Source: Alphaproteobacteria bacterium (GTDB lineage: Bacteria; Pseudomonadota; Alphaproteobacteria; Rhizobiales; Xanthobacteraceae). From it: a stretch of DNA of 64,000 nt. The stretch spans positions 1 through 64,000 of the forward strand of contig VGEP01000014.1 of the NCBI GenBank assembly GCA_016869215.1, in the 5' to 3' direction. The notes under the pieces were generated by a model, which ran no database searches, was not told the DNA's origin, and saw nothing but the letters and a program-made list of their open reading frames with translations. The position numbers and the translations under genes were made by a program. Below, piece after piece: positions 25,361 through 34,652 of the stretch. The first letter of the stretch is position 1; each line of letters starts with the position of its first letter.

Positions 25361-25555
25361 CTACCGTCCCATCGCCCAGACCGTCGCCATGATGACGACG
25401 ATGGCGACGAACTGAAGCAGGACGCGCATGCGCATCAGCTTTTGCGAGCGATTGGGCGGGCCGGCACGCAGCAGATTGAACAGACCGAGCACCAGCACGA
25501 CCGCCACCGCGCCGATGGCGATCGGAACGAGATACTGCGACATGAAACCGGCCAT
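25361..25555 (-). CDS. Small twin-transmembrane protein
   Basis: A 64-residue membrane protein with two hydrophobic helices (about residues 6-26 and 43-61) joined by a basic loop with NRSQKLMRMRV. This is the HIG1-like twin-helix family common in alphaproteobacteria, often near the adenosyltransferase and ETF genes; a role in respiratory complexes has been suggested for HIG1 proteins. An aggag site six bases before the ATG at 25555 fixes the start; the frame continues 15 codons upstream without a good site. It is divergent from the epimerase-like gene and separated from the adenosyltransferase by chaA and the Lys-rich gene. Confidence 0.75.
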   Translation of the reverse strand: MAGFMSQYLVPIAIGAVAVVLVLGLFNLLRAGPPNRSQKLMRMRVLLQFVAIVVIMATVWAMGR

Positions 25556-25672
25556 GATGTCTCCTAGCACCCGCGACAGGCCCGCGCCACGGCGTTGCAC
25601 GCGGAGCGGGCTCTATATAGCCGCGGAGCAGGCCGCGTTGCAGCGCCGGGCCGCGGCGCGGCGGGACCGGCC

Positions 25673-26602
25673 ATGACCGGCAAGATTCTGGTGCTCGGCG
25701 CCGCCGGCCGCCTCGGTTTCGCCGCCGCGGAAGCGTTTCGCGAGGCGCGCTGGCAGGTCAGGGGGCTGGTCCGCCCGAAGCGGACCTTCGCCGCGCCGCG
25801 CGGCATCGAGGTCGTCGAAGCCTACACCCGCGAGGAAGCGGTCGAGGCCGCGCGCGGCTGCGACGTGGTGCTCAACGCCTTCAACCCCGCCATCACCGAA
25901 TGGCGGGACAAGGCGACGCAGCTCGCGCATTCCGCCATCGCAACCGCCGAGGAAAACGGTGCGACCTTTATTTTCCCCGGCAGCGTCTGGAACTACGGCG
26001 AAACCATGCCGCCCCTGCTCGACGAAGCCACGCCGGTGCATCCGAGCACGATGAAGGGTCGCCTGCGCGTCGAGATCGAGACCCGCATCGAAGAGGCCTG
26101 CGAGCGCGGCATGCGCGCGATCGTGCTGCGCGCGGGCGACTTCTACGGCGCCGGAGTCGGCTCGTGGTTCGATCTCGTGGTGGTCAAGGACCTCGGGCGC
26201 CAGCGCCTGACCTATCCCGGCCCGCTCGACGTCGTCCATCCCTGGGCCTACCTGCCGGACTACGTCGACACGCTGGTGACGCTCGCGGAGCGCCGCAGCG
26301 AATTCAAGCCGTACGAGACGTTCGGCTTCCCGGGCCACGCGGTGACCGGCCGGGAGATGATCGCCGCCATCGAGGCGATCACGCGCGCCACGTACAACGT
26401 GAGCCGGATGCGCTGGTGGATGATCAAGTCCTTCGGGCAGATATTCCGGATGGGCCGCGCGCTGGGCGAACTCGAATACCTGTGGCGCGTGCCGCACCGC
26501 TTGTCTGGCGACAAGCTCAAGGCCGCGCTCGGCGACGTGCCGCACACGCCGTTCGACAAGGCGGTCCGCACCTCCCTGCGGGTGTTGGGGTATCGGGTCT
26601 GA
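25673..26602 (+). CDS. NAD-dependent epimerase/dehydratase family protein
   Basis: A 309-residue atypical short-chain dehydrogenase with the nucleotide-binding motif ILVLGAAGRLGFAAAEAF at residues 5-22, FPGSVWNYGE in the catalytic region, and VLRAGDFYG near the substrate pocket. The usual YxxxK is not obvious (residues near STMKGRLRVEIE hold the lysine region), so catalytic activity is uncertain. Proteins of this type include sugar epimerases, reductases and non-catalytic NAD-binding regulators. Start ATG at 25673, within 118 bases of the divergent twin-transmembrane gene. It converges on the host-attachment gene 9 bases away. Confidence 0.75.
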   Translation: MTGKILVLGAAGRLGFAAAEAFREARWQVRGLVRPKRTFAAPRGIEVVEAYTREEAVEAARGCDVVLNAFNPAITEWRDKATQLAHSAIATAEENGATFIFPGSVWNYGETMPPLLDEATPVHPSTMKGRLRVEIETRIEEACERGMRAIVLRAGDFYGAGVGSWFDLVVVKDLGRQRLTYPGPLDVVHPWAYLPDYVDTLVTLAERRSEFKPYETFGFPGHAVTGREMIAAIEAITRATYNVSRMRWWMIKSFGQIFRMGRALGELEYLWRVPHRLSGDKLKAALGDVPHTPFDKAVRTSLRVLGYRV

Positions 26603-26611
26603 CGGCGCCGT

Positions 26612-27061
26612 TCACCCGACCACGTGCTTCTCGATCTCGTGCACGGGATGCTTGGTGAGGTCCTTGTCGATCTCGGCGACGATCTTCGCCTTCACGTCGT
26701 CGTGGAACGCACGCCTGAGGTCCGCGAGCGTGCGCGCGGGCGCAACGACGATGAGCGCCTTGACGCCGTTGTCGCGCACCACCGCTTCAAGCGCGCCGGC
26801 CACGTCGCGGGCGAAGCGGTGCTCTTCCAGGTCGTGCCAGTCGGTCGGCTCCATGCCGGCCCGGCGGTTGGCGCCAGCGCCGGCGAAGGCGCGGCCGGGC
26901 TTATCGGTGCCCTGCTCGCGGGTCGGCGGGTTGTCCTGGGTGATGACGCGCTGGACCCGCAGGTTGGGAAACTTCTCGTCGCCCTCGTTGCGCAGAAACA
27001 GCGCCTTGCGGCCGTCGCCGACGAACACCATGCCGTGGTGGGGAATGCTGAGCTTGCTCAT
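26612..27061 (-). CDS. Host attachment (BaeRF-like) family protein
   Basis: A 149-residue cytosolic protein of the Host_attach family, first named from an Agrobacterium plant-attachment locus. Features are HGMVFVGDGRKALFLRNEGD at the start, the Gly/Ala/Arg central stretch, and LIVVAPARTLADLRRAF followed by DLTKHPVHEIEKHV at the end. The fold resembles release-factor-1 domain (baeRF) proteins; a direct role in attachment is not established for most members. It is a single gene 123 bases downstream of the Mcd-like dehydrogenase on the same strand. Confidence 0.8.
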   Translation of the reverse strand: MSKLSIPHHGMVFVGDGRKALFLRNEGDEKFPNLRVQRVITQDNPPTREQGTDKPGRAFAGAGANRRAGMEPTDWHDLEEHRFARDVAGALEAVVRDNGVKALIVVAPARTLADLRRAFHDDVKAKIVAEIDKDLTKHPVHEIEKHVVG

Positions 27062-27184
27062 CTAGTGACCCATCTCCGATTTCGGACAACGCTACACGGC
27101 CGCCGCATCCCGCGATTTGCTCTGGATCAAACGCGGGCTGCCGGGCCCGGTTCCAAAATCGGCGCCACGCGCCCGGCGCTGGCG

Positions 27185-28858
27185 TCAGTTTGCGCCGTCG
27201 AGCAGCCTGCGTGCAATCACCTGGGCCTGGATTTCGGCCGCGCCCTCGAAGATCGACAGAATTCGCGCATCGCACAGGATACGCGACACAGGAAATTCAA
27301 TCGCAAAGCCGTTGCCGCCATGGATCTGCACCGCATTGTCGGCGGCGGCCCAGGCGACGCGCGCGGCAAGCAGCTTCGCCATTCCGGCTTCCAGATCGCA
27401 GCGCCGGCCGGAATCCTTCTGCCGCGCGGCGTGGTAGGTGAGCTGCCGCGCTGTCATGATCTCGGCCGCCATCATCGCGATCTTGTCGGCGACGCGCGGG
27501 AACTTCACGATCGGCTCGCCGAACTGCACGCGGCTTTGCGCGTAGCCAAGCGCCATTTCCATCGCCGACTGCGCCACGCCGATGGCGCGCGCCGCGGTCT
27601 GGATGCGCGCAGCTTCGAAGGTGGTCATAAGCTGCTTGAATCCGAGCCCCTCGACGCCGCCGAGCAGGTTCTCGGCTTTCACCTCGAAGCCGTCGAAGGC
27701 GATCTCGTATTCCTTCATGCCGCGATAGCCGAGCACTTCGATTTCGGTGCCCGACATGCCGGCGGCCGGAAACGGATCGGCGTCGGTGCCGCGCGGCTTC
27801 TCGGCCAGAAACATCGACAGCCCGCGATAACCCTGCTCGCGAGGATTGGTCCGCACCAACAGCGTCATCAGGTCGGCGCGCACCGGATGGGTGATCCAGG
27901 TCTTGTTGCCGTAAATCTTGTAGACATCGCCCTGGCGCACGGCGCGGGTCTTGATCGAAGCAAGGTCGGAGCCGGTGTTGGGCTCGGTGAACACCGCCGT
28001 CGGCAGGACTTCGCCCGAAGCGATCTTCGGCAGCCACTTGCGCTTCTGCTCCTCGGTGCCGCTGCCGAGGATCAATTCGGCGGCGATCTCCGATCGGGTG
28101 CCGAGCGATCCGACGCCGATATAGCCGCGCGACAGTTCCTCGGACACCACGCACATCGATTCCTTGCCGAGCGCGAGCCCGCCGAATTCCTCGGGAACCG
28201 TAAGACTGAAGACGCCGAGCTCCGCCATCTGGGCGAGGACGGCGAGCGGGATGTATTCGTTCGCAAGGTGCCAGGCCTGCGCATGCGGCACGACCTCGCT
28301 GTCGGCGAACTTGCGCATCTCGTCGCGGATCGTCTCCAGCGTGTCGTCGAGGCCGCATGCGCCGGCGGTGGCGCCGCGGTCGTGCTGCATCAATTCGACG
28401 AGGCGCGCGCGGTTCTGCGCGGTGTTGCCGAACGCGATCAGCGTCTCCATCGCGGGCGACACCCGCGCGGCCACAGCGGCGGGCGACAATCCGAGATCGG
28501 ACAGGCGCACGATCTCGCCCTGGCTGACCGGGATGCCGCCAAGAATTTGAGCGAGGTATTCGCCGCAGGCGATGCGGACCAGAAGCTCCTCGGTTTCGCC
28601 GAGACGTCCATCCGCATCCATGCGTTCGGCGTAAGCGGCCATCTGACGCAGCGCCTCGACGTAGGTCGCAAGCCATGCGAGGCCATGGGTCGCGCGCTGT
28701 TCGCGATCGAACAGCCGCCCGACCGTGTTGCCCTCCAGCGTCACACGCGCGCGCACCGCCGACGCGGCGTCCGCGAAGATCGCCTCGGCGGCGAGCAAGG
28801 CCTGCCGCGCAACGGCAGTCAGTTCGCGCGCGGCAGCCGCGGGGCTGGATTGCGCCAT
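27185..28858 (-). CDS. mcd: Acyl-CoA dehydrogenase, probable (2S)-methylsuccinyl-CoA dehydrogenase
   Basis: A 557-residue enzyme, about 170 residues longer than ordinary acyl-CoA dehydrogenases. The N-terminal extension contains THGLAWLATYVEALRQM, which I recall as typical of methylsuccinyl-CoA dehydrogenase. The core has FTEPNTGSDLASIKTRA, the substrate-binding region near YEIAFDGF, and IHGGNGFAIEFP. The catalytic glutamate is expected in SIFEGAAEIQ near the C-terminus. Mcd converts (2S)-methylsuccinyl-CoA to mesaconyl-CoA and passes electrons to ETF, whose genes lie 5.5 kb away. It is the third ethylmalonyl-CoA pathway step in this window, alongside Ccr and MeaA. Two palindromes sit directly upstream. 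Isovaleryl-CoA-type function is the main alternative. Confidence 0.75.
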   Translation of the reverse strand: MAQSSPAAAARELTAVARQALLAAEAIFADAASAVRARVTLEGNTVGRLFDREQRATHGLAWLATYVEALRQMAAYAERMDADGRLGETEELLVRIACGEYLAQILGGIPVSQGEIVRLSDLGLSPAAVAARVSPAMETLIAFGNTAQNRARLVELMQHDRGATAGACGLDDTLETIRDEMRKFADSEVVPHAQAWHLANEYIPLAVLAQMAELGVFSLTVPEEFGGLALGKESMCVVSEELSRGYIGVGSLGTRSEIAAELILGSGTEEQKRKWLPKIASGEVLPTAVFTEPNTGSDLASIKTRAVRQGDVYKIYGNKTWITHPVRADLMTLLVRTNPREQGYRGLSMFLAEKPRGTDADPFPAAGMSGTEIEVLGYRGMKEYEIAFDGFEVKAENLLGGVEGLGFKQLMTTFEAARIQTAARAIGVAQSAMEMALGYAQSRVQFGEPIVKFPRVADKIAMMAAEIMTARQLTYHAARQKDSGRRCDLEAGMAKLLAARVAWAAADNAVQIHGGNGFAIEFPVSRILCDARILSIFEGAAEIQAQVIARRLLDGAN

Positions 28859-28914
28859 GGGAAATCTCCGAGCTCAGAATGGCGCAGGCACAGTCCATTC
28901 CAGCAGCACGTCGA

Positions 28915-28949
28915 ATTGTGCAATGCACAATCGTATTTCGCAACGAAAT
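28915..28949. promoter_or_regulatory. Two palindromes upstream of the Mcd-like gene
   Basis: attgtgca-a-tgcacaat at 28915-28931 has perfect 8-bp arms, and atttcg-caa-cgaaat at 28935-28949 has perfect 6-bp arms. They start 57 bases before the dehydrogenase start codon (28858), the usual place for an operator. No regulator gene is next to them; the bound protein is unknown. Confidence 0.55.
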
Positions 28950-29043
28950 GCTGCTTCGTTATGAGGCATACTTGCTGTGATTTTCGACATCGTTAACCAA
29001 ATTCGGCGCATTTTCATCCGTCAGGTTTGATGGATCCGATCTC

Positions 29044-31077
29044 ATGCGCCCCGAGCCGCGCACCGACAGCCTGCCGGCAAATCAGCGTCCGCTTCACGCC
29101 CTCGCCAACCGCCTGTCGGTCCGGACCCGTATGGCGCTGCTGGCGGCGATTCCCGTGCTGGCGTTCGCGGCCAACGGCATCGCCTATACGGTTGGCGAGT
29201 CCCAGGTTGCACAGGCGTTCGAGACGGTGCGGCGCGCCAGCAGCGTCGCCGACCACAGCCAGAATTTCAAAGTCTCGATTGCGGCGGTGCGCATTCACGC
29301 GCGCGACTTCGCGCAGCGCCCGAGCGCCGACCTGATCAAGGAGTTTGAGGCGGCGCGCGCGCAGGCCGGCGGAAGTCTTGCCGCGATCGAGGAGAACGTC
29401 GACGAGGAGACGCGCAAGCGCCTGTTGCCGCTTCGTGAGCGCCTCGGCGAGGTGGCGATCAACTTCAGCGCGATGACCCAGAAGCAGGACGTGCTCGGGT
29501 TCTCCGACAACGAGGGCGCCCGGCGCCGGCTGATCATGGCGGCCGCGGCGGTCGAGCGCATCATCCACGAAGACCTGGCCTGGATGTCGCCATCGGAGGC
29601 GCAATCCATCACGGCGACGCTGCTGGTCATGCGCCGCTGGGAAACCGAATACCGCATGACCGGGGAGTCGCTGCCCAAGGTCAAGTTTTACGACGAGCTC
29701 GACGATCTCAGAAAGAAGCTCGAAGCGGCCGGAGTGAAGGACGCCGGGAAGAAGCAGCACCTGAGCGAGCAGGTCAACGCCTATGTCAACGCATTTGAGG
29801 AATGGATGCGCAGCATGGAGCAGGTCGGCCCGCTGCGCGCGCTGATCGACGTCGACACCCGCAACATGCTGCCCGTCGCTCATCAGGTCATCGTGACGTC
29901 CAATCAGAATTCGGCGGCCGCCGCGGAGGCACTTTCGGCCGCGCAGAAGCGGACCACGGCCTTCGTCGCACTGGTCGGCTTCACGTCCGTGTTTCTCGGC
30001 CTCGGCCTGAGCTGGATCATCGGCCGCAGCATCACGCATCCGCTCAACGGGCTCGTGGGCGTCATGAAGCGGCTTGCCGCGGGCGACACGTCGCCGCGAA
30101 TTCCCGCAACCAGCGCCCCCGACGAGATCGGCGAGATGGCGCGCACCGTCATCGTGTTCCGCAACAGCATCGTCGAGCGCGACGGCCTGGCGGAAGAGCA
30201 GGCCGGCGCGGCGCGCGAGCGCGAGACGCGCAGCGAGACCGTCGCCCGCGCGATCGTCTCGTTCCGCAGCGAGGTCAAGCAGGCGCTGGCAAGCCTGCGC
30301 GGAACGGCCGACCGGCTCGACCAGTCGTCCGCGAAGCTCAACGGCGCCGCCGACGCAGTCTCGTCCGAAGCCGCCACCGCCGAACGGCGGGTGGGCGCCG
30401 CATCGGAAAACGTCACCTCCGCAGCGGGCTCCGTCGAGGAACTGGCGACCTCGATCGGCGAGATCGCGGGCCAGGCGGCCAAGTCGACCGAGGTCGCTGG
30501 CCGCGCGGTGGCGGAAGCGCAGCGCGCCGCCAAGACCATGGGCGAACTGGGCGCCGCCGCGAGCCGCATCGGCGAAGTGATCGGCCTGATCCAGGCCATC
30601 GCCGGGCAGACCAATCTCCTGGCGCTCAACGCCACCATCGAAGCCGCGCGCGCCGGCGAAGCCGGGCGCGGCTTTGCCGTGGTTGCGTCCGAGGTCAAGT
30701 CGCTGGCGGGCCAGACCGCGCGCGCGACCGAGGAAATCGCCGGACAGATCGCGGCCATCCAGTCGGCCGCCGTCGATTCCGCGCAGGCCATGGAGCAGGT
30801 CAACCGCATCATCGCCGAAATGTCGGCTATTGCGTCCATCGTCGCCGTAACGGTGGAAGAACAGAACAATGCGGTGTCGTCGATCGCGGAAGACGTCAAC
30901 CGCGCTTCCGCCGAAGCGCGCACCGGCGCCGAGGCAATGAACCGGGTCGCCGGGGCCAGCACCGGCGCGCGCACCACCGCAGCCGACGTCAAGTCGCTCG
31001 CAGAAGCGCTCTCGACCGAGGCCGAGAATCTCGATGCCGAGGTACAGCGCTTCCTTGCCGACGTGCAGGCGGCGTAA
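29044..31077 (+). CDS. Methyl-accepting chemotaxis protein
   Basis: A 677-residue chemoreceptor. One membrane helix at about 28-48, a periplasmic sensor domain of about 250 helical residues, a second helix near 303-325, a HAMP domain (about 325-380), and a signalling domain with the hairpin tip [37 protein letters not shown] near residues 520-556. The sensor domain belongs to the long helical-bimodular type and gives no ligand. It faces the Mcd-like gene divergently with a 185-base spacer. No CheA/CheW genes are nearby, so it must report to a chemosensory complex encoded elsewhere. Confidence 0.92.
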   Translation: MRPEPRTDSLPANQRPLHALANRLSVRTRMALLAAIPVLAFAANGIAYTVGESQVAQAFETVRRASSVADHSQNFKVSIAAVRIHARDFAQRPSADLIKEFEAARAQAGGSLAAIEENVDEETRKRLLPLRERLGEVAINFSAMTQKQDVLGFSDNEGARRRLIMAAAAVERIIHEDLAWMSPSEAQSITATLLVMRRWETEYRMTGESLPKVKFYDELDDLRKKLEAAGVKDAGKKQHLSEQVNAYVNAFEEWMRSMEQVGPLRALIDVDTRNMLPVAHQVIVTSNQNSAAAAEALSAAQKRTTAFVALVGFTSVFLGLGLSWIIGRSITHPLNGLVGVMKRLAAGDTSPRIPATSAPDEIGEMARTVIVFRNSIVERDGLAEEQAGAARERETRSETVARAIVSFRSEVKQALASLRGTADRLDQSSAKLNGAADAVSSEAATAERRVGAASENVTSAAGSVEELATSIGEIAGQAAKSTEVAGRAVAEAQRAAKTMGELGAAASRIGEVIGLIQAIAGQTNLLALNATIEAARAGEAGRGFAVVASEVKSLAGQTARATEEIAGQIAAIQSAAVDSAQAMEQVNRIIAEMSAIASIVAVTVEEQNNAVSSIAEDVNRASAEARTGAEAMNRVAGASTGARTTAADVKSLAEALSTEAENLDAEVQRFLADVQAA

Positions 31078-31237
31078 CGCACCTGCAAGGTCCGGTTCGC
31101 CTCCGGTTGCGCTGGCCGGAGTCGCGTTCCGACAAGTCCCGCAGTCCTGACAGATTGAGCTATGATCCGCGCGCCGGGCACCACCGGCGGACCTGTGTCC
31201 GCCGGCCGATTTCGCATTCAAGCGACAGGAGAGCTCC

Positions 31238-31702
31238 GTGAGCCGCCCGCCATTCCCACCCTTCACCGCCGAGACCGCAGCCCAGAAGGCCCGCATGGCC
31301 GAAGACGCCTGGAACGGCCGCGACCCGGCGCGCGTCGCGCTCGCCTACACGCCCGACAGCCGCTGGCGCAACCGCTCCGAATTCATTCAGGGCCGCGCCG
31401 AGATCGAAGCGTTCCTGACCCGCAAGTGGATCAGGGAGCTGGACTATCGGCTGATCAAGGAGGTCTGGACCTTCGGGGGCAATCGCATCGCGGTTCGCTT
31501 CGCCTACGAATGGCACGACGACAGCGGCAGCTGGTTCCGCAGCTACGGCAACGAGAACTGGGAGTTCGACGAGCAGGGCCTGATGCGGCTGCGGATCGCC
31601 AGCATCAACGACCTGCCGATCAAGGACAGCGAACGCAAATATCACTGGCCGCTCGGGCGAAGGCCCGACGGTCATCCATCGCTGAGCGAGCTCGGACTAT
31701 GA
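31238..31702 (+). CDS. NTF2-like protein, DUF1348
   Basis: A 154-residue SnoaL/NTF2-fold protein with the DUF1348 pattern [31 protein letters not shown] and [29 protein letters not shown]. Members are small cavity-forming proteins with mostly unknown ligands. The GTG at 31238 follows gacaggagagctcc, a good ribosome site. Its stop overlaps the ATG of the next gene (ATGA at 31699-31702), so the two are translationally coupled. Confidence 0.85.
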   Translation: MSRPPFPPFTAETAAQKARMAEDAWNGRDPARVALAYTPDSRWRNRSEFIQGRAEIEAFLTRKWIRELDYRLIKEVWTFGGNRIAVRFAYEWHDDSGSWFRSYGNENWEFDEQGLMRLRIASINDLPIKDSERKYHWPLGRRPDGHPSLSELGL

Positions 31703-32325
31703 CGAACGATCCTGCATACCCCAGCGACATCGCCTTCACGCCGACGGTCAAAGCCATCCAGGCACGCAAAGGTTCGCGCGAACGCTACGAACGCCAGGAG
31801 GAGCGCGGCGGCTGGCAAACCAGGATCACCGCCGACCTTGCCGGTTTCATCGGCGCGCAAACCAGCGCGTTTCTCGCCACCGCGAATGCGCAGGGCCAGC
31901 CTTACATCCAGCACCGCGGCGGGCCGCCGGGATTCCTGCGCGTGCTGGACGACACGACGATCGGGTTTGCGGATTTCGCCGGCAACCGGCAATTCATCAC
32001 CCTCGGCAACCTCGCAGAAAACGCCAAGGCCCAGCTGTTCCTGATCGACTACGCGACCAGGCAGCGCGTGAAAATCTGGGGAGAGGCGCGCGTCGTCGAA
32101 GGCGACGCCGAGCTTACGGCACGATTGATGCCACAAGGTTACAAGGCGAGGCCGGAACAGGTCATCCTGTTCAAGGTCCTCGCCTGGGACGTCAATTGCA
32201 ACCAGCACATTCCGCAGCGGTTCGAGGCCGCGGACGTCGATGCCGCGCTTGCGGAAGCCGGCCGGCGGATCGCCGCTTTGGAAGCCGAGGTCAAACGTCT
32301 GAACGGGCACGCCGCCACCGCATAG
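31699..32325 (+). CDS. Pyridoxamine 5'-phosphate oxidase-like flavin-binding protein
   Basis: A 208-residue protein with a split-barrel flavin fold: [36 protein letters not shown] and [29 protein letters not shown] are typical of the PNPOx-like family that acts on small molecules with FMN, or on flavins. The C-terminus is a charged helix. It is coupled to the DUF1348 gene by a 4-base overlap. A specific substrate cannot be assigned; genuine pyridoxine biosynthesis (pdxH) is unlikely because the pdxH phosphate motifs are absent. Confidence 0.75.
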   Translation: MTNDPAYPSDIAFTPTVKAIQARKGSRERYERQEERGGWQTRITADLAGFIGAQTSAFLATANAQGQPYIQHRGGPPGFLRVLDDTTIGFADFAGNRQFITLGNLAENAKAQLFLIDYATRQRVKIWGEARVVEGDAELTARLMPQGYKARPEQVILFKVLAWDVNCNQHIPQRFEAADVDAALAEAGRRIAALEAEVKRLNGHAATA

Positions 32326-32395
32326 CGCCGCCACGTTCCCCTTGCCAAAGGCGCGGCAATCCGCGATTTGAGCGTGTCGCCGCCGCGAGGATGCC

Positions 32396-33250
32396 GTGCG
32401 GACACTCCAACGCTGCTATCGCGTCGCCTTTGACGCATTCGACAGTTTCAACGCCAACGACGGCTGGTCGACCGCGAGCCATATCGCGCTGTCGGCGCTG
32501 ATGGCGCTGTTCCCGTTCCTGATCCTGGTCACCGGACTGGGCGGGTTCCTGTTCGGCTCCCACCAGCTTGCCGACGAGGTCGCCAGCATGCTGCTGGAGG
32601 TTCTGCCGACCGAGGTCGCGACGCCGATCGCGGGCGAGATCCGGCGCGTGCTCACCACCTGGCGCGGCGACGTTCTCACCGTCGGCATCGCGTTTGCGCT
32701 GTTCTTCGCTTCGAGCGGCGTCGAGAGCCTTCGCATCGGCCTCAGCCGCGCCTATGGGACGGCCGAGACGCGGCGCTGGTGGGTGCTGCGGCTGGAGTCG
32801 ATCGGCTACGTCCTGATCGGCGCGGTCGGAATGCTGGCGCTGGCGTTCCTGGTGGTGCTGGCCCCGCTGATCTTCGCCACGGTGGTGCGCTACGTGCCGC
32901 AGCTCGCGCCGCTGTCGCCGATGTTCAATTTCCTGCGGATCGCGGTCGCGTCCGCGGTTCTGATCGCGGCACTGGTGATCGTGCACAAGTGGCTGCCGGC
33001 CGGACGCCGGCCGCTGCTGTCGATCGTGCCGGGCATTTTCGCGACGCTGCTGCTCTGGCTGATCGCAGGCGAAGTGTTCGGCACCTACCTGTCGCGATTT
33101 GCCGAAACCTACGTCAGCTACTACGCGGGCCTCGCGTCGGCGATGATTGCGCTGGTGTTCCTGTATCTGATCGCAGGCATATTCATCTACGGCGGCGAAT
33201 TGAACGCGGCCGTCGCACGCGAACGCGAACGGTCGGACAATACCGGGTAA
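32396..33250 (+). CDS. YihY/BrkB-family integral membrane protein
   Basis: A 284-residue inner-membrane protein with six helices: about 33-54, 94-112, 138-160, 178-198, 210-230 and 243-266. Family features are NDGWSTASHIALSALMALFPFLILV at the N-terminus and SYYAGLASAMIALVFLYLIAGIFIYGGELNAAV near the end. The family was once labelled ribonuclease BN, a mistake; transport or envelope function is proposed, none proven here. Start GTG at 32396 after a gcgagg site. Just downstream lies the tandem repeat. Confidence 0.85.
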   Translation: MRTLQRCYRVAFDAFDSFNANDGWSTASHIALSALMALFPFLILVTGLGGFLFGSHQLADEVASMLLEVLPTEVATPIAGEIRRVLTTWRGDVLTVGIAFALFFASSGVESLRIGLSRAYGTAETRRWWVLRLESIGYVLIGAVGMLALAFLVVLAPLIFATVVRYVPQLAPLSPMFNFLRIAVASAVLIAALVIVHKWLPAGRRPLLSIVPGIFATLLLWLIAGEVFGTYLSRFAETYVSYYAGLASAMIALVFLYLIAGIFIYGGELNAAVARERERSDNTG

Positions 33251-33260
33251 GGGCTTCTTA

Positions 33261-33489
33261 TTTTGACGCGTTTTCTTCACGCGAACCGGTACCCACTTCG
33301 CTCGAAAACGCTGTGGCTGTTTTGACGCGTTTTCTCCACGCGAACCGGTACCCACTTCGCTCGAAAACGCTGTGGCTGTTTTGACGCGTTTTCTCCACGC
33401 GAACCGGGTCCCACTTCGCTCGAAAACGCTGTGGCTGTTTTGACGCGTTTTCTCCACGCGAACCGGGTCCCACTTCGCTCGAAAACGCT
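33261..33489. repeat. Four-copy 59-bp tandem repeat with nested palindromes
   Basis: Units begin at 33261, 33320, 33379 and 33438; the fourth is cut at base 52. Each carries gcgttttc (unit positions 8-15) paired with gaaaacgc (44-51), enclosing gcgaa/ttcgc (21-25/37-41), so each unit folds as a hairpin. Unit 1 differs by one base (ttcttcac against ttctccac), units 1-2 have ccggtaccc, and units 3-4 have ccgggtccc, so copies were made in steps. The single-unit sequence resembles a dispersed Bradyrhizobium-type palindromic repeat. The rest of the 33251-33654 gap holds only the small palindrome at 33539. Confidence 0.85.
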
Positions 33490-33538
33490 TTGACGGCATG
33501 CGCCGTTCGGCCACACGACCCGGCCCGTTACGCCCCTA

Positions 33539-33552
33539 TCGAACAGGTTCGA
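33539..33552. promoter_or_regulatory. Small palindrome upstream of the Bug-type gene
   Basis: tcgaac-ag-gttcga has perfect 6-bp arms around two bases and lies 103 bases before the next start codon. It could be an operator or chance; no regulator gene adjoins it. Confidence 0.3.
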
Positions 33553-33654
33553 TGCCGATATAGGATTGCGGCACGGCCAGGTGCCGGCGCGCAGCCATTC
33601 GCGCCCAAAAACACAACAACAATCGAACCGAAACCGGTCTTGGGAGGGAACGTC

Positions 33655-34632
33655 ATGACATTCGCTCGCAGGCGATTTCTGCATCTCGCGGCCGGCGCCG
33701 TCGCGCTTCCCGCGCTCTCGCGCTCCGCATTTGCCCAGGACTATCCGACGCGGCCGATACGGGTCGTGGTCCAGGTTCCGGGCGGCAGCGCACCGGACAT
33801 CATCGCCCGCGTCGTCGGACAGACGCTGTCGGAGCGGCTCGGCCAGCCCATCGTCGTCGATAACCGGCCAGGGGCGAGCGGCAATATCGCGACCGAAGGC
33901 GTCATCCGCTCCGCGGCCGACGGCTACACGCTGCTGTTCGCCATGTCGGCCAACGCGATCAACCCGGCGATCTACGACAATCTCCGGTTCAGCTTCATGC
34001 AGGACGCCGCACCGGTGGCGTTCATCGGCAAGATTCCGCTGGTGATGGAAGTCAATATCAACGTGCCGGCGAAGACGGTTCCGGAGTTCATCGCCCACGC
34101 CAAGGCCAATCCCGGCAAGGTCCACCTTGCAGCGACCGGGAACGGAACTCCGCTCCATGTCTCGGGCGAACTGTTCAAGATGATGGCCGGCATAAACCTG
34201 ACCAACGTCTTCTACCGCGGCTCGCCAGTGGCGCGCACCGATATTCTGGGCGGACAGGTGCAGGCGATGTTCGGCGTCGTGCCGGAATCGCTGCCCTTCA
34301 TCAAGAGCGGCCAGGTGCGTGCGCTGGCCGTCACCGCCGAGAAGCGCCTGGCGGTGCTGCCGGACGTTCCCGCCATGGCCGAATTCCTACCGGGCTACGA
34401 GGCCAGCGGCTGGTACGGCATCTCCGCGCCGAAGGACACGCCGCCCGCGATCGTGGCCAGGCTCAACAAGGAGATCAACGCCAGCATCAGCGATCCCAAG
34501 ACCAGGACGCGCCTGGCCGAACTGGGATGCATTGCGGCTCCGGGCACGCCCGCGGACTATGCGAAGTTCATTGCGGGCGACACGGAAAAGTGGGGCAAGG
34601 TCGCCCGCAAAGCGGGGATCAAGGGGCAGTAG
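33655..34632 (+). CDS. Bug/TctC-family periplasmic solute-binding protein
   Basis: A 325-residue secreted protein. The signal begins FARRRFLHLAAGA, with an RRRF twin-arginine-like region, and is probably cut after AFA before QDYPTRPIRVVV. The Bug fold signatures QTLSERLGQPIVVDNRPGASGNIATE and YPTRPIR are clear. Bug proteins bind carboxylates or other small organic acids for tripartite tricarboxylate transporters, but many are orphans. Here no tctA/tctB genes are adjacent, so its partner is elsewhere or absent. A gggagg site and the ATG at 33655 agree; earlier in-frame codons fall in the tandem-repeat area. It converges on ccr with 20 bases between. Confidence 0.9.
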   Translation: MTFARRRFLHLAAGAVALPALSRSAFAQDYPTRPIRVVVQVPGGSAPDIIARVVGQTLSERLGQPIVVDNRPGASGNIATEGVIRSAADGYTLLFAMSANAINPAIYDNLRFSFMQDAAPVAFIGKIPLVMEVNINVPAKTVPEFIAHAKANPGKVHLAATGNGTPLHVSGELFKMMAGINLTNVFYRGSPVARTDILGGQVQAMFGVVPESLPFIKSGQVRALAVTAEKRLAVLPDVPAMAEFLPGYEASGWYGISAPKDTPPAIVARLNKEINASISDPKTRTRLAELGCIAAPGTPADYAKFIAGDTEKWGKVARKAGIKGQ

Positions 34633-34652
34633 ACCGCGTCAGAACAAAAAGA

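Noticed and set aside
29014-31296. 760-codon open frame opposite the chemoreceptor
   Set aside because: It has no recognisable domain and the coding signal and signature motifs are all on the plus strand.
33258-33473. Possible small protein with repeated FERSG-type units
   Set aside because: Its periodicity comes only from the 59-bp DNA repeat; no start site or family supports it.
33261-33489. CRISPR array
   Set aside because: The units are directly adjacent with no spacers, and no cas gene is nearby.
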